Shown here piece after piece: positions 36,240 through 51,755 of a DNA stretch of 64,000 nucleotides. Positions within the stretch are counted from its first letter, which is position 1; each line of letters opens with the position of its first letter. The DNA is from Phorcus lineatus (lineage: Eukaryota > Mollusca > Gastropoda > Trochida > Trochidae). The DNA lies in assembly GCA_921293015.1 (NCBI GenBank), contig OV121093.1, positions 23,446,622 through 23,510,621 of the forward strand. Reading direction: 5' to 3'. Below the pieces are notes generated by a model. It was not told the DNA's origin, searched no databases, and saw only the letters and a list, made by a program, of their open reading frames with translations. A program made the translations under genes and the position numbers.

Positions 36240-37625
36240 ATAAGTATTTTAAGTCCTTTCTTGTTTTCATTTTTCATAAATGCGCTTGCCACTCAAATTG
36301 AAACTAACTGTTCGAAGCGAAGAATTTCTTCTCTTACTCGCGGATGACGTTGTCATGTTTTCGAGCACAGTCAGAGGTCTCCAAAATCAATCATATGAAC
36401 TTGAAAATTACTGTTATACATGGAAATTGACTGTAGATAGAGATAAAACAAAAGTAGTAGTCTTTAAAAAGGGAGGTAAATTATCTAAAAGAGAAAGATG
36501 GTTATTAAGGGTATAAATTTAGATTGTGTTAGTTATTACAAATATTTGGGCTTGTATTTCACAAAAATTAATGGATTGTCATGGAAAAAACATGTCAAAT
36601 ATGCTTCGCTCCAAGCGCAAAAAGCACTGAATTTAGTATCATAAAAACTATAAGTCCACTTGGAGATATTAACTACCAAACCTTCTTTAAAATATTTGAT
36701 TCTAAAATAATCCCAATTCTGACCCTTGGGGTGGAAATTTGGGGATTAAGTTACTTTCATCCGATTGAAAGAATACATGTGTAGGCATGCAAGAAATATA
36801 TCGGTGTTAAGTTGAAGACAGTTAATTTTATGGTATATGGTGAATGTGGCAGATATCCCATCCATATTTTCACAAGTATCAAAGTAATTAAATACTGGCT
36901 GAAGTTGTTAAACATGCCATCATATAGAATGCCCAAAAAATTTTATAAGATGATGCTATTGTACGACAGAAATGGACAAAGAAATTTCTATAAAAACGTT
37001 AAAGATTTCTTATACTCAATAGGTTTGGGAAACGTTTGGAATGAACAAAATGTAGAGTACACACACCATTCATACAGTCAATAACTACAAGGCTCAAAGA
37101 TATGTCGCTGCAAACATGGTGCGAAAAATGTCTTTGTCTAGTACATGTTTTTATTATTCAAAGTTCAAAGTTGATTTACGTAAAGAAGTATACTTAACAT
37201 GTGTCGACATAAAGAAATTTAAGCGATCATTAGCAAGATTCCGATGTTCATCTCACGATCTATTGATTGAAAGTGGCCGATATTAAACTGTTAAAAAAGG
37301 TGAGAGAATATGTAAGCATTTTGATTTAAATGAAATCGAAGATGAATATCATTTCCTTCTCATCTGTCCGTCTTATCATTCACTGCCATACAAATACAAT
37401 AAAAGATATTACTATATACATCCATGTATTAGAAATTTCTCGACTCTAGTTAGCTGTACCAAACATATGATATTACAAAATCTTGCCATGTTTATTCATT
37501 ATGCAATGTTGTTTAGAAATAATGTTTTATCGCTTTATTATGAATTTACCTATGTATATAAGTATAATCTATTTATCTACTATAGGCCTGTGGCCTTTTA
37601 AGTATGAAATAAAGATTGACAGTAA
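36240..37625 (+). pseudogene. 5'-truncated LINE (non-LTR retrotransposon): reverse transcriptase C-terminal half and tail
   Basis: Read across frameshifts and stops, the plus strand gives L-S-P-F-L-F-S-F-F-I-N-A-L-A (RT motif before the active site) and L-L-A-D-D-V-V-M-F (the A-D-D catalytic box). It continues with a thumb-like W-K-L-T-V-D-R-D-K-T-K-V-V-V-F and Y-Y-K-Y-L-G-L-Y-F. Further on is I-E-D-E-Y-H-F-L-L-I-C-P, the C-terminal His/Cys motif common in invertebrate LINEs. The 3' end carries AATAAAGATTGAC. The element starts abruptly within RT, as expected from incomplete reverse transcription, and has at least four frame breaks. Confidence 0.85.
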
Positions 37626-38337
37626 AAAAAATGTCAGAAAAAATATTTTACTCAAATCCTGCATATTTGAAGTAAAGAAACATGCCTAAATTAGAAACAT
37701 GTCAAATGTGACAACTCTAAAGTGAGACACCCTTGTCCTGTAGTATTGTTATATTTGAAACAAAATAATATGGCAATAATATTGTCTATATTAGAAGATA
37801 ACAACTATCACGTTATTTTAGATGCAATAAAATAGGCTTATTTCATTTTCATTTTTCTTTTCCAAGAGGAAACCTATAGGCTAAAATGTATGATATCTCC
37901 ATTCATATGTTTATTATATCAATTCATTGGTCCAATCTAATATCATTCAATACAGTTATGTATATAACTATAACAGTACTACGTACACCGATCCTGTTTT
38001 GTAAATGCAGGAGAATATGTCTTGAATGTCAAATTAGTTCATGCTCCTTTCAGGGACGACTGATGCAAATACTAACTCAGTGTGAGGAGAGCATAGATTG
38101 TATAACATGAACATCAATCATCTATTGAATCAAAGACTGAAATTGAATGAGATTACATGGCTTTACCAAGCACGTATGTACATGTACCTGTTAGTTTCAC
38201 TGAAACGAGGTAAGTGTTCACAGGTTTGGTTAAGCACCTTCAGACATGTGCAACACATATTCATATCGTTATCACTGAGGAGAAACCACAAATGGATCTA
38301 GTTTAGATGATTATGTGTCAGCATCAACAATATTGTT
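37626..38337. other. Intergenic, nothing recognised
   Basis: AT-rich gap between the LINE tail and the TTAA MITE. Confidence 0.4.
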
Positions 38338-38806
38338 TTAAAGAGCCACTCCGTGATTTTCATAACATTTATCTACCTTTGATATGAACCTAAATGTCAT
38401 ACGTGGTGATATAAAATCAATACATCTTAACTTTTCATGTCCAAAAGACATATTTACAACGTATGACAAATACTGGTTTTCCGTGAAAATATAAAAACAG
38501 CCTTATAAATGCACAGAGGTGTAGATATCACGTCGAATATACATGGATACTAGTTATATAACCTAACAAACACTATCAACTGCTAACTGCCCTCCTGGCT
38601 GTTTTAGATAAGTCTCCTAAATTACGTTTGACTATTTGACGCGCGCCACTGTCCGGTTTTCGGTCATAATTGCGACGTTCTACCTTCATATTGTCACTGT
38701 AGAAAAACAATAAGCTTTAATATGTGTCTTTTTGATAACATTCGATAATTCGCGATGACATCATTGATTAAGTTTGGCTCCAACAACTCACGGAGTGGCT
38801 CTTTAA
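38338..38806. mobile_element. TTAA-flanked MITE, copy 2 (full length, perfect 15-bp inverted ends)
   Basis: TTAA at 38338-38341 is followed by AGAGCCACTCCGTGA. The right end carries the exact reverse complement, TCACGGAGTGGCTCT, followed by TTAA (38803-38806). The total is 469 bases including both TTAA sites. The element is non-coding and homologous to 2171-2584 and, more distantly and inverted, to 41966-42435. The structure is that of a non-autonomous piggyBac-like element; the superfamily is inferred from TTAA alone, as no transposase is present in the window. Confidence 0.75.
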
Positions 38807-39895
38807 CAACGAGTCAGATCATCTTCCGGTTTCATGTAGGATAACCATCAAATTTGACATATCTCAAGATATGAACTATCTCGGAGACATTAACTGTGAG
38901 AATATCGATAGATAAAAAGGCCAGGGAGTGAACACAAGTTGGACAAATATCTGGGGCTTTTTCAGAAACATATGGAATCATGATTGACTTCTTACACCAT
39001 GTCAATATCAATATCAATATGAAATTACCGCTACTGACAAACTAGTTGAGTTAATGTAGTGTGTGGGGGCAACATTACATCAAAATATCTTGGTTTGATT
39101 ATGAATATACAGAAACAAATAATATAGACTCGGGTATCCGAGTCTCAAGGCTGATCTAATGAACAACTTAAGGACATCACGTATGCTGACTTCGTGTTGT
39201 ACACGACGAAACAGTGAAAAATGCGGTATATAGTTACAGAAATGTATTAGTTTTAGATATTCAAATGATAGGTTGAGTCCTCTCCTTGATGGTAATTCCT
39301 TGATTAATCCAGTTGTAAACAGTTTCCAAAGATTTCTAATGGCTGGTCTATATATGTAGATTACAAAAAATCCTGTAACTTCTATCTAGAACCCTTCACA
39401 AATAGAAATTCCTGTATCAAAATGTTAAACATTTAATCAATCACATTCTGATAAAAAATTGATAATTTAAGTTGTTTTTATATAAATCCAAAATTTAAAA
39501 AAACCCTCAAATCCTTCTTTACTTTGAATTGAATTTCCTCCGAGTGTGATGCGGTATCTGTTCATTTAGCCATGACATACAAAATTTGGAAAAGGCCCGC
39601 CAAAGCTACGCTCACTGAAATGTAATTTGGCAATCGTTTAGCTTTCACGGATTCAGTTGTGTTGTAAAACAATGCGAAGCATATTTATCCATGATGAGTC
39701 CAGTCCACTCCCAACAAAAAGTGTACATGTCAATAAGTGATATTCATATAACGCAACAGAGAGATTAGAACTTAAATAGCCTGCATTTCATAGATTCAAA
39801 AATATTTGACGATCAATCAATTTCAATTGAGCGTCAAGATAATTGCAATCAATAAAATAATCTATCAAAGATACGTCAACATCATAGAAGTAGAG

Positions 39896-39985
39896 AGGAC
39901 ATTCTGACATCCTTGGATCGTGACTGATCAATCTAATGAATAGGTTCAGCATTGAAGGAGAGAAACCACTAGGTGATAGAATCAG
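39896..39985. other. Conserved block 2, copy at 40 kb
   Basis: GGATCGTGACTGATCAATCT, AATGAATAGGTTCAGCATTG and GGAGAGAAACCACTA match the copy at 49880-49960 across the whole block. It lies inside a 92-codon minus-strand frame (39788-40066), whose reality is doubtful. Confidence 0.45.
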
Positions 39986-41420
39986 GGATCTTGATGTACA
40001 TTTCCTCTTGATTATCGTATAGCATGAACTGACAAGCACTTGCTTCAAATGTGATAGGAATACCAAAGTTACGTCGAAAAAAACTACTAAGACTGTTCCA
40101 GATTTCTATAACGTAGAGTAAGACCTCAGCTATCGTTTTTGGCAGGATTAAAGAAGTAACTACTCTATTTAGGATTGGTTTGAATATATATAATGAAACA
40201 CAAAATAATTATTACTATCTAATTTTCATTTTGACGAAAGTCTGAAGACCTTTGAAGCAACTGATAACCATTTTTCGTTTATGCTATATATAAATGATTA
40301 CATGTATACAATACTCAATGAATGGTGTAAATGTGAAGACAGTGAGTTCATATTTGTCGCGACGTTCACCGGAAAAGCAACTTTAGATTTGCTAATTAAA
40401 CAGATATTCTCTTCATTATCTTTGAAATTCCAAGTTAATAAGGATTGATGATTTTGTTATTATTTTCCAAACTTATAATTCCACATATAATTGCACTAAT
40501 ATTTCAAGTGATATGCATAACTATGGGGAAATAATATTTTCCTTTGATAGTTTCCTCCTTAAAAAGAGAGAAATTGATTTGTTATGATTAAAGGGCATGT
40601 GATATTTTTCAAAAGACGACACTTCGGCATGCTCATCTCATATCAGTTTGTACAAAAGTATGTTGATTGAGGGAAAAGCGATTTATCCCACTTTGTGTGT
40701 TTGAACTGATTTAAATATTCAATAGTAATAATAGTTCATCATTGGGGATTTAGTTGTTATGATTACCAATATATCTAAATGGTGATCATCACATCGTTCT
40801 TCATGTCTGTACTGTGTTTCTCTGCTTCGTCCTCGCCAGGTTATTAGCTCTAACCCTTATGCACCGGGTCATTATTAACTAGATGTAGTAGATGCAAGGG
40901 TATGCACACAAGCTCAATGTAATTCATTTCCTTTAACGAAAGAATGCCCACTGACAGCGCTTTCTGCCCTGCAAATTACTAACGATTCCGATAGTGTTAG
41001 TTTGTACGTAGTTTCATCGAGTCCTTTTGATTTTGCAGTCATTTGAAGAACTACCAATATATTTTATTTGATACTTGTTTAAGCATTGTGTGGTAGAAGA
41101 ACAGTGTCACAAGATCAACATGGACAGATGTTTGAACATTATATGCACATAAACTTGCTTTTTGATGACTTTGTTAGTTATAATGATCATTTGAACATAA
41201 ATCGACATGGTATTTTAGCATGTATCAAAGCGTTATAAAATAGTCAAATTCTTGTTTGCTTTAACAAGTACCTTTATAAAACTGTATATCTAGTGATGAA
41301 CCTCCTGTAGTTTCGTATTGATGTACATCGATCAGCCGTAGTTAGATTAAAATAGGACAGCGGAAATATGTTCGGAATCACCGTGAAGTTGGTTTGTGTC
41401 TCCGCATTTGTTAACTGGAT

Positions 41421-41790
41421 GAGGAGTGTGTCACGAGCGGTGTTTATGATAACAGTCTGTAATTGATCTTCTCCGTCCTTATCCCTCTCTGTCAGGCGTT
41501 CATTGGGAGACTGCTGTGGAGAGATAGCACAAAATAACCATATTCTGGAGAATGGAACTCAATTACGAATAATCGGAGCAATAGAATCATCAACGTCCAT
41601 ATAGGTTAATCACAGAATCATCTCAAGCTTAAAGTAATTGAAAGGAGTTACAGTTACATTCATCACTCTTTATCTGAACTCACTGATCGTGGCTACAAGG
41701 AGCATAATCAATACCTGTGGAGTGTTATCTCTGTGATACGTTTCAGGAGCAAATATTGAATAAAGTTGTTACTTTCAAAGTAAACATGTA
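41421..41790 (+). other. Conserved block 1, copy at 41 kb
   Basis: Shares with 56150-56520, in order: GGTGTTTATGATAA, TGATCTTC, CTCTGTCAGGCGT, GAGAATGGAAC, AATAATCAATAC and TGGAGTGT-ATCT. It then shares AATATTGAATA and a final TTTCAAAGTAAA-type block. Indels between copies are not multiples of three, which argues against a coding block. An open 79-codon minus frame (41274-41513) overlaps its left part. Confidence 0.55.
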
Positions 41791-41965
41791 AGCAAAATAA
41801 AGTTTCACCTTTAAAACTGAATGTTTGGAAAATGCTCGAAAAGGACAATGATAGTAAACATGTCACTGAATAACCACTGAATATAAAAAAAATTTTAAAG
41901 GCAATGTGTTTGCTGCTAAACAGATAGGGTATGGTCATATTGGGCGAACCAAGAAAGCAAAATCA

Positions 41966-42435
41966 TTAAAGGGACATAGAGTATGTTAATGGAGTAAAAT
42001 ATGTCAACCTTTATTAATGATGTTAAATTATCGAGAAGAAGAGATTGTTTCTGACAATCGCCATCATAGAGCTTATCAGCTCAGTATAGAAACAATAAAC
42101 AGGAAATAGTTTTAATTTGTGATCGAAAACCCGACATTGGTGCGCGCCTATGACTCAAACGTTTTTTTGGAAACCTATCTACCGCAGGAACAGAGACAAA
42201 TATTAGTTGGTAGTGTTTGGTCGGTCATCTAACTAATATTCATGTCACTTGGACACAGATTTTCGACTTATTTACATATGTATGGCTGTTTCTGTATTAT
42301 CGTTGAAAACCAGAGATTATACCATTTTGGGCAATTCAGATGGGAGGATATTTGAAATTGAATCAGGACAGATGGTATTTCAACTGTTATTTAAGCCACA
42401 TGAAAAAATATTAAATACACTCTTTGTCACTTAAA
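41966..42435. mobile_element. TTAA MITE family, copy 3 (diverged, inverted)
   Basis: Read on the plus strand, this matches the reverse complement of copy 2 in order: TTAAAGG at the left, then an AATGATGTTAAATTATCGA-like stretch, GATCGAAAACC, GCGCGCC, a TAGTGTTTGG block and an ACTAATATTCATGT block. Identity is perhaps 65-70 percent. The left TTAA is at 41966-41969; the right limit near 42435 (CACTTAAAG) is approximate. A chance 61-codon frame lies inside it and should not be taken for a gene. Confidence 0.45.
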
Positions 42436-46951
<4,516 letters not shown>

Positions 46952-47672
46952 TTGGCATTCCTAAAGAACGAGCATAAGCTAAATGAAATCCGCATTGTCC
47001 AATATGGTGGTTGACAGAGACTTCCACAAAGAGAAAAAGATAGACAGACATCAACAACAAAATCTGCAATTTGAAGGTTGATCTGGCTGCAGGAAGAGTG
47101 AGCGTATTGGCATGCGGAGATGCTGTTTCCTACTTGTTGAAAATTCAGTGAATTGTAAATTGATGAAATGTAAACCTTCAGTTATGTCCATCCTGCAAAA
47201 TTGTCTTATTTATTTATAAAAATGCGTTTAAGTTATTAATTGGTGAACGTGTTATGACATGTTGTTATGTCGTGTCGTTATTTTGTTTTGTCATAAATAA
47301 ATTATATAATATTCCGTATAGTCTTGTGTTACAATTTCGTTTTATTTCCACTTGCGAATTTGGTGTTACCCGCATGCTTATAATCACAGATTAAGCCCAT
47401 TGTTCCCAAAGTGCAGTCGACTAGAAAAACCCCACCTGTCGCCCCTATTTGTTGTTAAGAACATCACAAATGTCTACTTCCAGGTAATACACCGTATGGA
47501 CTAGGCAATCCACCCTAGCGTAACACCACCCCAGACCTTGAAACAACAGGACAGGGCCGTGTCAATGAGATATCATCAATCAGACAAATCAACACTGGCG
47601 TGAATTAACAGGGAGCTTAACGGGATACGGGTGGACGAAAAAGGGATGAATAAACCACAAGCACACAGTACT

Positions 47673-48510
47673 TTAGATAGATAGATAGATAGATAGATAT
47701 TCTTTATTTCCTCCATTTTGAAGATACAAATGAATGCAGGTATAAATCACAGTTTACATGTCAGAAAGTGAATGGATATATATATATACAGTTCATACAT
47801 GTGCAAAGATCAAAAGCATTTTGTAAAGTATTTCTGCCAAAGTTTTACAGTTTTACTTATCATTTTTATACACTTGAACCAATCGTTCATATCAAGATTC
47901 TCTATTTCTTTATTCGGCGTTCCGCCTAGTAAAAATATGAGAAATAAATCATCATCGTCCTATATACTGGCAAAGGTGTTGACATCTAGGGTATCAATAA
48001 GAAAATCGAACATTTCATCACGTGCGCATTGAGTGTGGGGGCAAAATAAAATAACATGCTTTACAATATCATATGCATATGTACAACAAATACATTCTTG
48101 TGATTGAACGAGTAAAGTCCTGACACGTATCAGAAATGCAACATCATAAAAACAATCAGGGTTAGCTAATGCAGTCAACCAAAGTTTGTTAATCTTTGGC
48201 TCTCGTAACATTGAGTATATGTGAAGGTTTTGCCTATAATCAATTTCACAGAGAGTATTATGTACATCAATATTATAGACATGTTCCTTCACACGTGTTG
48301 ACCATACCTTTTTGTCCGCAAAAACAGAGGAATTATTATAGGAGTGGATATTGCCTGATAGGCCATATCTATAACATAATTCAAACATATTTGAATATTT
48401 GCATTTTTTCCTGTCTTTGCAAACTTCCATCACATATGTATTCAGATAATCTGAAATTGAGGATCTGTTTAAATACAAAGCGCGATCCCCAATCACTACT
48501 TGAATCAGTA
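47673..48510 (-). pseudogene. 5'-truncated LINE 3' end with (TAGA)n tail
   Basis: A 178-codon minus-strand open frame (48496-47960) has a C-terminal Cys/His cluster, E-C-I-C-C-T-Y-A-Y-D-I-V-K-H-V-I-L-F-C-P, then M-F-D-F-L. Beyond a stop or frame break, an L-L-G-G motif follows. This layout (C-x2-C ... H-x3-F/L-x-C) is typical of the C-terminal zinc-binding region of invertebrate LINE ORF2 proteins. The frame starts abruptly (5' truncation). The element ends GGAAATAAAGAATA followed by six or so ATCT units, seen on the plus strand as TAGA repeats at 47674-47699. Different subfamily from the 36-kb and 58-kb elements. Confidence 0.75.
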
Positions 48511-48744
48511 AATAAATAATAACGCTAATTAGGTATAGTAGAACTTATAGAATAATGGGAAGAAAGGTAAGGTTAAAACTGCAAGTCTTTAAAGGAAGTG
48601 ATCACATACTCCAATAAGGTACAGTGAAATAAAGGAATATTAACCTCACCATCCAACCTTCATCGTCCAAGAGTTCTGTCCATCAGTCCACTCATACGTG
48701 ACCGCTCCAAGCCAAGACCAGATCGTAACTAACGATACCAGAGC

Positions 48745-49192
48745 TTAGCTGGCTATTTATGGTCCGTAGGCGGACGTCGGAGAAAAACGGCCTAGTGCCT
48801 CATGGGAAGATGGTAGCTTATTTTTCAGATAACACGAAGTTGTGTTTCTTTGTTAAGCTAATTTAGCCCTAGCTCCATAACTATTTGGGTTACGGTGCTA
48901 TACAATAGCTTATTGTAAAGGGCACAAACTCCTCTACAAGTAGATGTAAATATATATAAAATAAGCATTGGCATATCAATGCTACATGTGAAAAGGATGG
49001 TACATGGGGCATGACAGTGACATTTGAACACATAAAAAAATAGCCACAGTCGGCGAATAAAGACATGAATGATGAAAATGGATATATGAATGGAAAGTAC
49101 ATGTACAATATATACAATAATTATTGTCATGTCATAAAAATACATTAGAGGAGAGGCAGGGAAAAGGACGCACGCTCGAACCGCGTGACACA
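48745..49192. repeat. Repeat B, copy 2 (uninterrupted)
   Basis: Full-length reference for the split copy at 15700-15945 plus 18250-18467. It contains GCGGACGTCGGAGAAA, ACACGAAGTTGTGTTT, CAATAGCTTATTGTAAA, CACAGTCGGCGAATAAAGAC and CTCGAACCGCGTGAC blocks. Overlapping minus frames (48858-49235) are hydrophobic and not shared in frame with copy 1, so they are unlikely to be genes. Confidence 0.7.
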
Positions 49193-49489
49193 TCCATGTT
49201 TTGGTGCTTTTAAGGAAATTCAGTTGGTTACTCACTTGAAAGGATAAAGTCTATTATCTTATTCCACCTTTTTGGGGGAAATGCAACTGCCAGTTATGCT
49301 TCATGTATCCCGTTTATACCCTGAACTTGGCAATGACTGAGAAATATAGTTTGAATACAGGAAATTTAGTTTTTATACATTATCATCACAAGTTCCCCAA
49401 AATGTCTGCATCTTATAAACGTATATTCAAATAAATGGTTTTATTTCTCTATCTAACAACATGGCTTCTTTCTTTACAATAAGGTTTAC

Positions 49490-49600
49490 TTTATGCATTT
49501 CAGAACATGAACGGCAGCCATAACAATCGTCCGAGAAGCAGAGGTATAAAGATAAGCCTGTTATGAGAAGCTTGCCCCTGACTGACTCATTCAGGTGACC
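49490..49600 (-). other. Conserved block 1, copy at 49.5 kb (inverted, partial)
   Basis: On the minus strand, CTGAATGAGTCAGTCAG, CTCATAACAG and CTTATCTTTATACCTCTGC follow the 31-kb copy. Confidence 0.35.
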
Positions 49601-49879
49601 TACATTGAGATACCAACCACTTTGGATCTAGAGTTTGCCTATGTGCCATTTTAATCTGACACTGATTAATCGATGACTGAAATACAACAAATCACTCGGT
49701 GAAAATCAAAAGGTTCTTTACTGCATATTCAACTTTGAAAACGGTACTTCAAAAGCAAATTGAACCATGAGAACTTTTCACTGTTTGAACCAATGAAAGC
49801 GCTACAATGTGGTGTGAACTCAACGCACCAGCTTTGATAAACAAGAAGGAAGCACATCGCGGAGCTTCACGCCACCTGG

Positions 49880-49960
49880 CATTCATGGATCGTGACTGAG
49901 CAGGCTAATGAGGCCGTTAGGTCAGCAGTGCATGGAGAGAAATCACTTAACTGTGATTAA
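49880..49960. other. Conserved block 2, copy at 49.9 kb
   Basis: GGATCGTGACTGAGCAGGCT, AATGAGG, GTCAGCAGTGCATGG and AGAGAAATCACTTAA match the 40-kb copy, and the last part matches the 55.6-kb copy. Confidence 0.45.
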
Positions 49961-50409
49961 CTGTCTGTGAAGAAAACTCTTTGGTAAACCGGTACCGGTA
50001 CCTCAAACTCGATTTGACATTCATTTACGAACGTAAAGTCGATTTGATGAACCTGTTAATTAAATGCAGATCTAGAGAATGACCAATATAACTGTTTTCT
50101 TTCCTCAATAAAATCAATTAAGTTAACCCTAAAACTAAATGTAGAGCATGACAAAAAGATGTTGTTTCTTTGGTCAATAAATGCAATGAAGTTAACCCTA
50201 CAAGCTGCATGTTTACAACACACAATGCTTTAAACAATCACAATAAACAAAACTGCACCGATCACATTAACTGAAATGAAAACTAAGGTTGCTTCAAACA
50301 TTTGGATATTTTAAACCTCTGTATCCTATGAGAACCAATACATTGCTACGGTAAATCATTTTACATAACTATAATTCGAAAATTCATGACTGTAGATAAT
50401 GGTAACCCA

Positions 50410-50552
50410 GAAGCTTCACCAAGCAATCCTCTAAGCATCATATCTTCTATAGCTAGAAACTTCACCAAGCAATCCTCTAAGTATCATATCTACTACTTTA
50501 GCTAGAAGCCTTACCAAGCAATCCTCTAAGCCTGATATCTACTATAGCTAAA
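50410..50552. repeat. Three-copy tandem repeat, unit about 50 bases
   Basis: ACCAAGCAATCCTCTAAG, then a CATATCT-CTA-AGCTAGA segment, repeated three times with small changes. Confidence 0.8.
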
Positions 50553-51404
50553 TTCCTTGATGCAGTGTATTTACATGTGTCTTAATTCATTTTCGTAATT
50601 TCGAAAATAAGATAATTCTATTGACATTTGCATACATCATAACTGTGATTTACCACTCTACAAAGGAAAATAAACCGTTTTGTCTACATTTTCGAATCTA
50701 GATACTCATTAGATATCCAAATCAGTGAATAATTTTAGGATATTCGTTCAACAAAAAATCGATCCTATTGTTCCTTTAATACTGAAGTATAGGACTTGTG
50801 CACCAGTGATGTTAGATATTGCCAGTTATGTCTGTTGGGTATTGTTGAACCAGAAAACAAGTGTTTATTGATTCATCGCTCAACATTAACCTCAGCAAAC
50901 TGAAAAAGTCTGTTATGTAAAGGTAGTAGTAAAACACCTTTTTCATAAATTGACCATTTTCCAGTTTCGCGAAACGAATCGGTTTAGCGTGAAGTACCTA
51001 TGAAATGTCACGTGAGTCAAGCTCTCCGCAAAGCTGACGTTTTGTTGAACGTTTTTTTTGTTCCACTTTTCACGCTCCCCTAACCCTTATCTTTCATACC
51101 CTCGAACTATGGCCGGTCACAAATGACTGTACAACATGGAAGCTATTATGAAAAAATAAAAGAAGACGAACGTGTTCTTAAGAATTATTAAGTAATGAAC
51201 TGTTATCATAGTGGTCCTAATAGCAAACGTGGAATAATACATGTAACATGATAAATATAACTAATGGTGTAAAAATTAAACTCATATTTTTTAAAAGTCA
51301 TGGTATTGTTACGGGTGAAAGTTTATATAATCAGAGGATTTTTTACGCGTGTATGATGATAAAAGAAGAACGTTTTTCTTTTTTTTGACAATTTTCAGAG
51401 ATTC

Positions 51405-51755
51405 ATGAACGATCGCTTTGAACTCAGCAAAAAACGGGTCGTGCATGAACGGTCTTGGGTATTGTTAAAAGAAGTAGAAAGAGTGAAAGAAACCTTCGAG
51501 ATCTCTGTACCCAGATTTGTAAATGTTTCATATGTCAAATTCCTAGAAAGTTTTTTAAAAACACGATCTATATCCTTTTATCAGATTTCCAAAGTAAATT
51601 GTTTATATTTGTTTGTCTTGTCTGGAATAATGTCAATGTCAAGTTTGTTTCGTGTAAACCCAAAATATCATTTAGGAATTACAGGAAAGCCAAGCGCACA
51701 ACTGCATGTTGATTTGTACAACTTTCACTGCCGCAAGGACGGAAAGAAAAAATGA
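51405..51755 (+). CDS. Unassigned 116-codon open frame
   Basis: The N-terminal 40 residues are charged and helix-like (E-L-S-K-K-R-V-V-H-E-R-S, K-E-V-E-R-V-K-E-T); the remainder is mixed and Lys-rich at the end. No family recognised. A second frame of 85 codons overlaps it, so chance openness of this stretch is likely. Confidence 0.15.
   Translation: MNDRFELSKKRVVHERSWVLLKEVERVKETFEISVPRFVNVSYVKFLESFLKTRSISFYQISKVNCLYLFVLSGIMSMSSLFRVNPKYHLGITGKPSAQLHVDLYNFHCRKDGKKK

Noticed and set aside
48196..48519. 107-codon plus-strand frame
   Set aside because: Antisense of the LINE coding frame at 47960-48496.
49160..49192. GGTTCGAGC-like B box on the minus strand, suggesting a tRNA-derived SINE
   Set aside because: No A box at the expected distance upstream, and copy 1 has a changed motif.
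48858..49235. 125-codon hydrophobic minus-strand frame, possible membrane protein
   Set aside because: Lies in repeat B; the homologous copy does not keep the frame, so the openness is probably chance.
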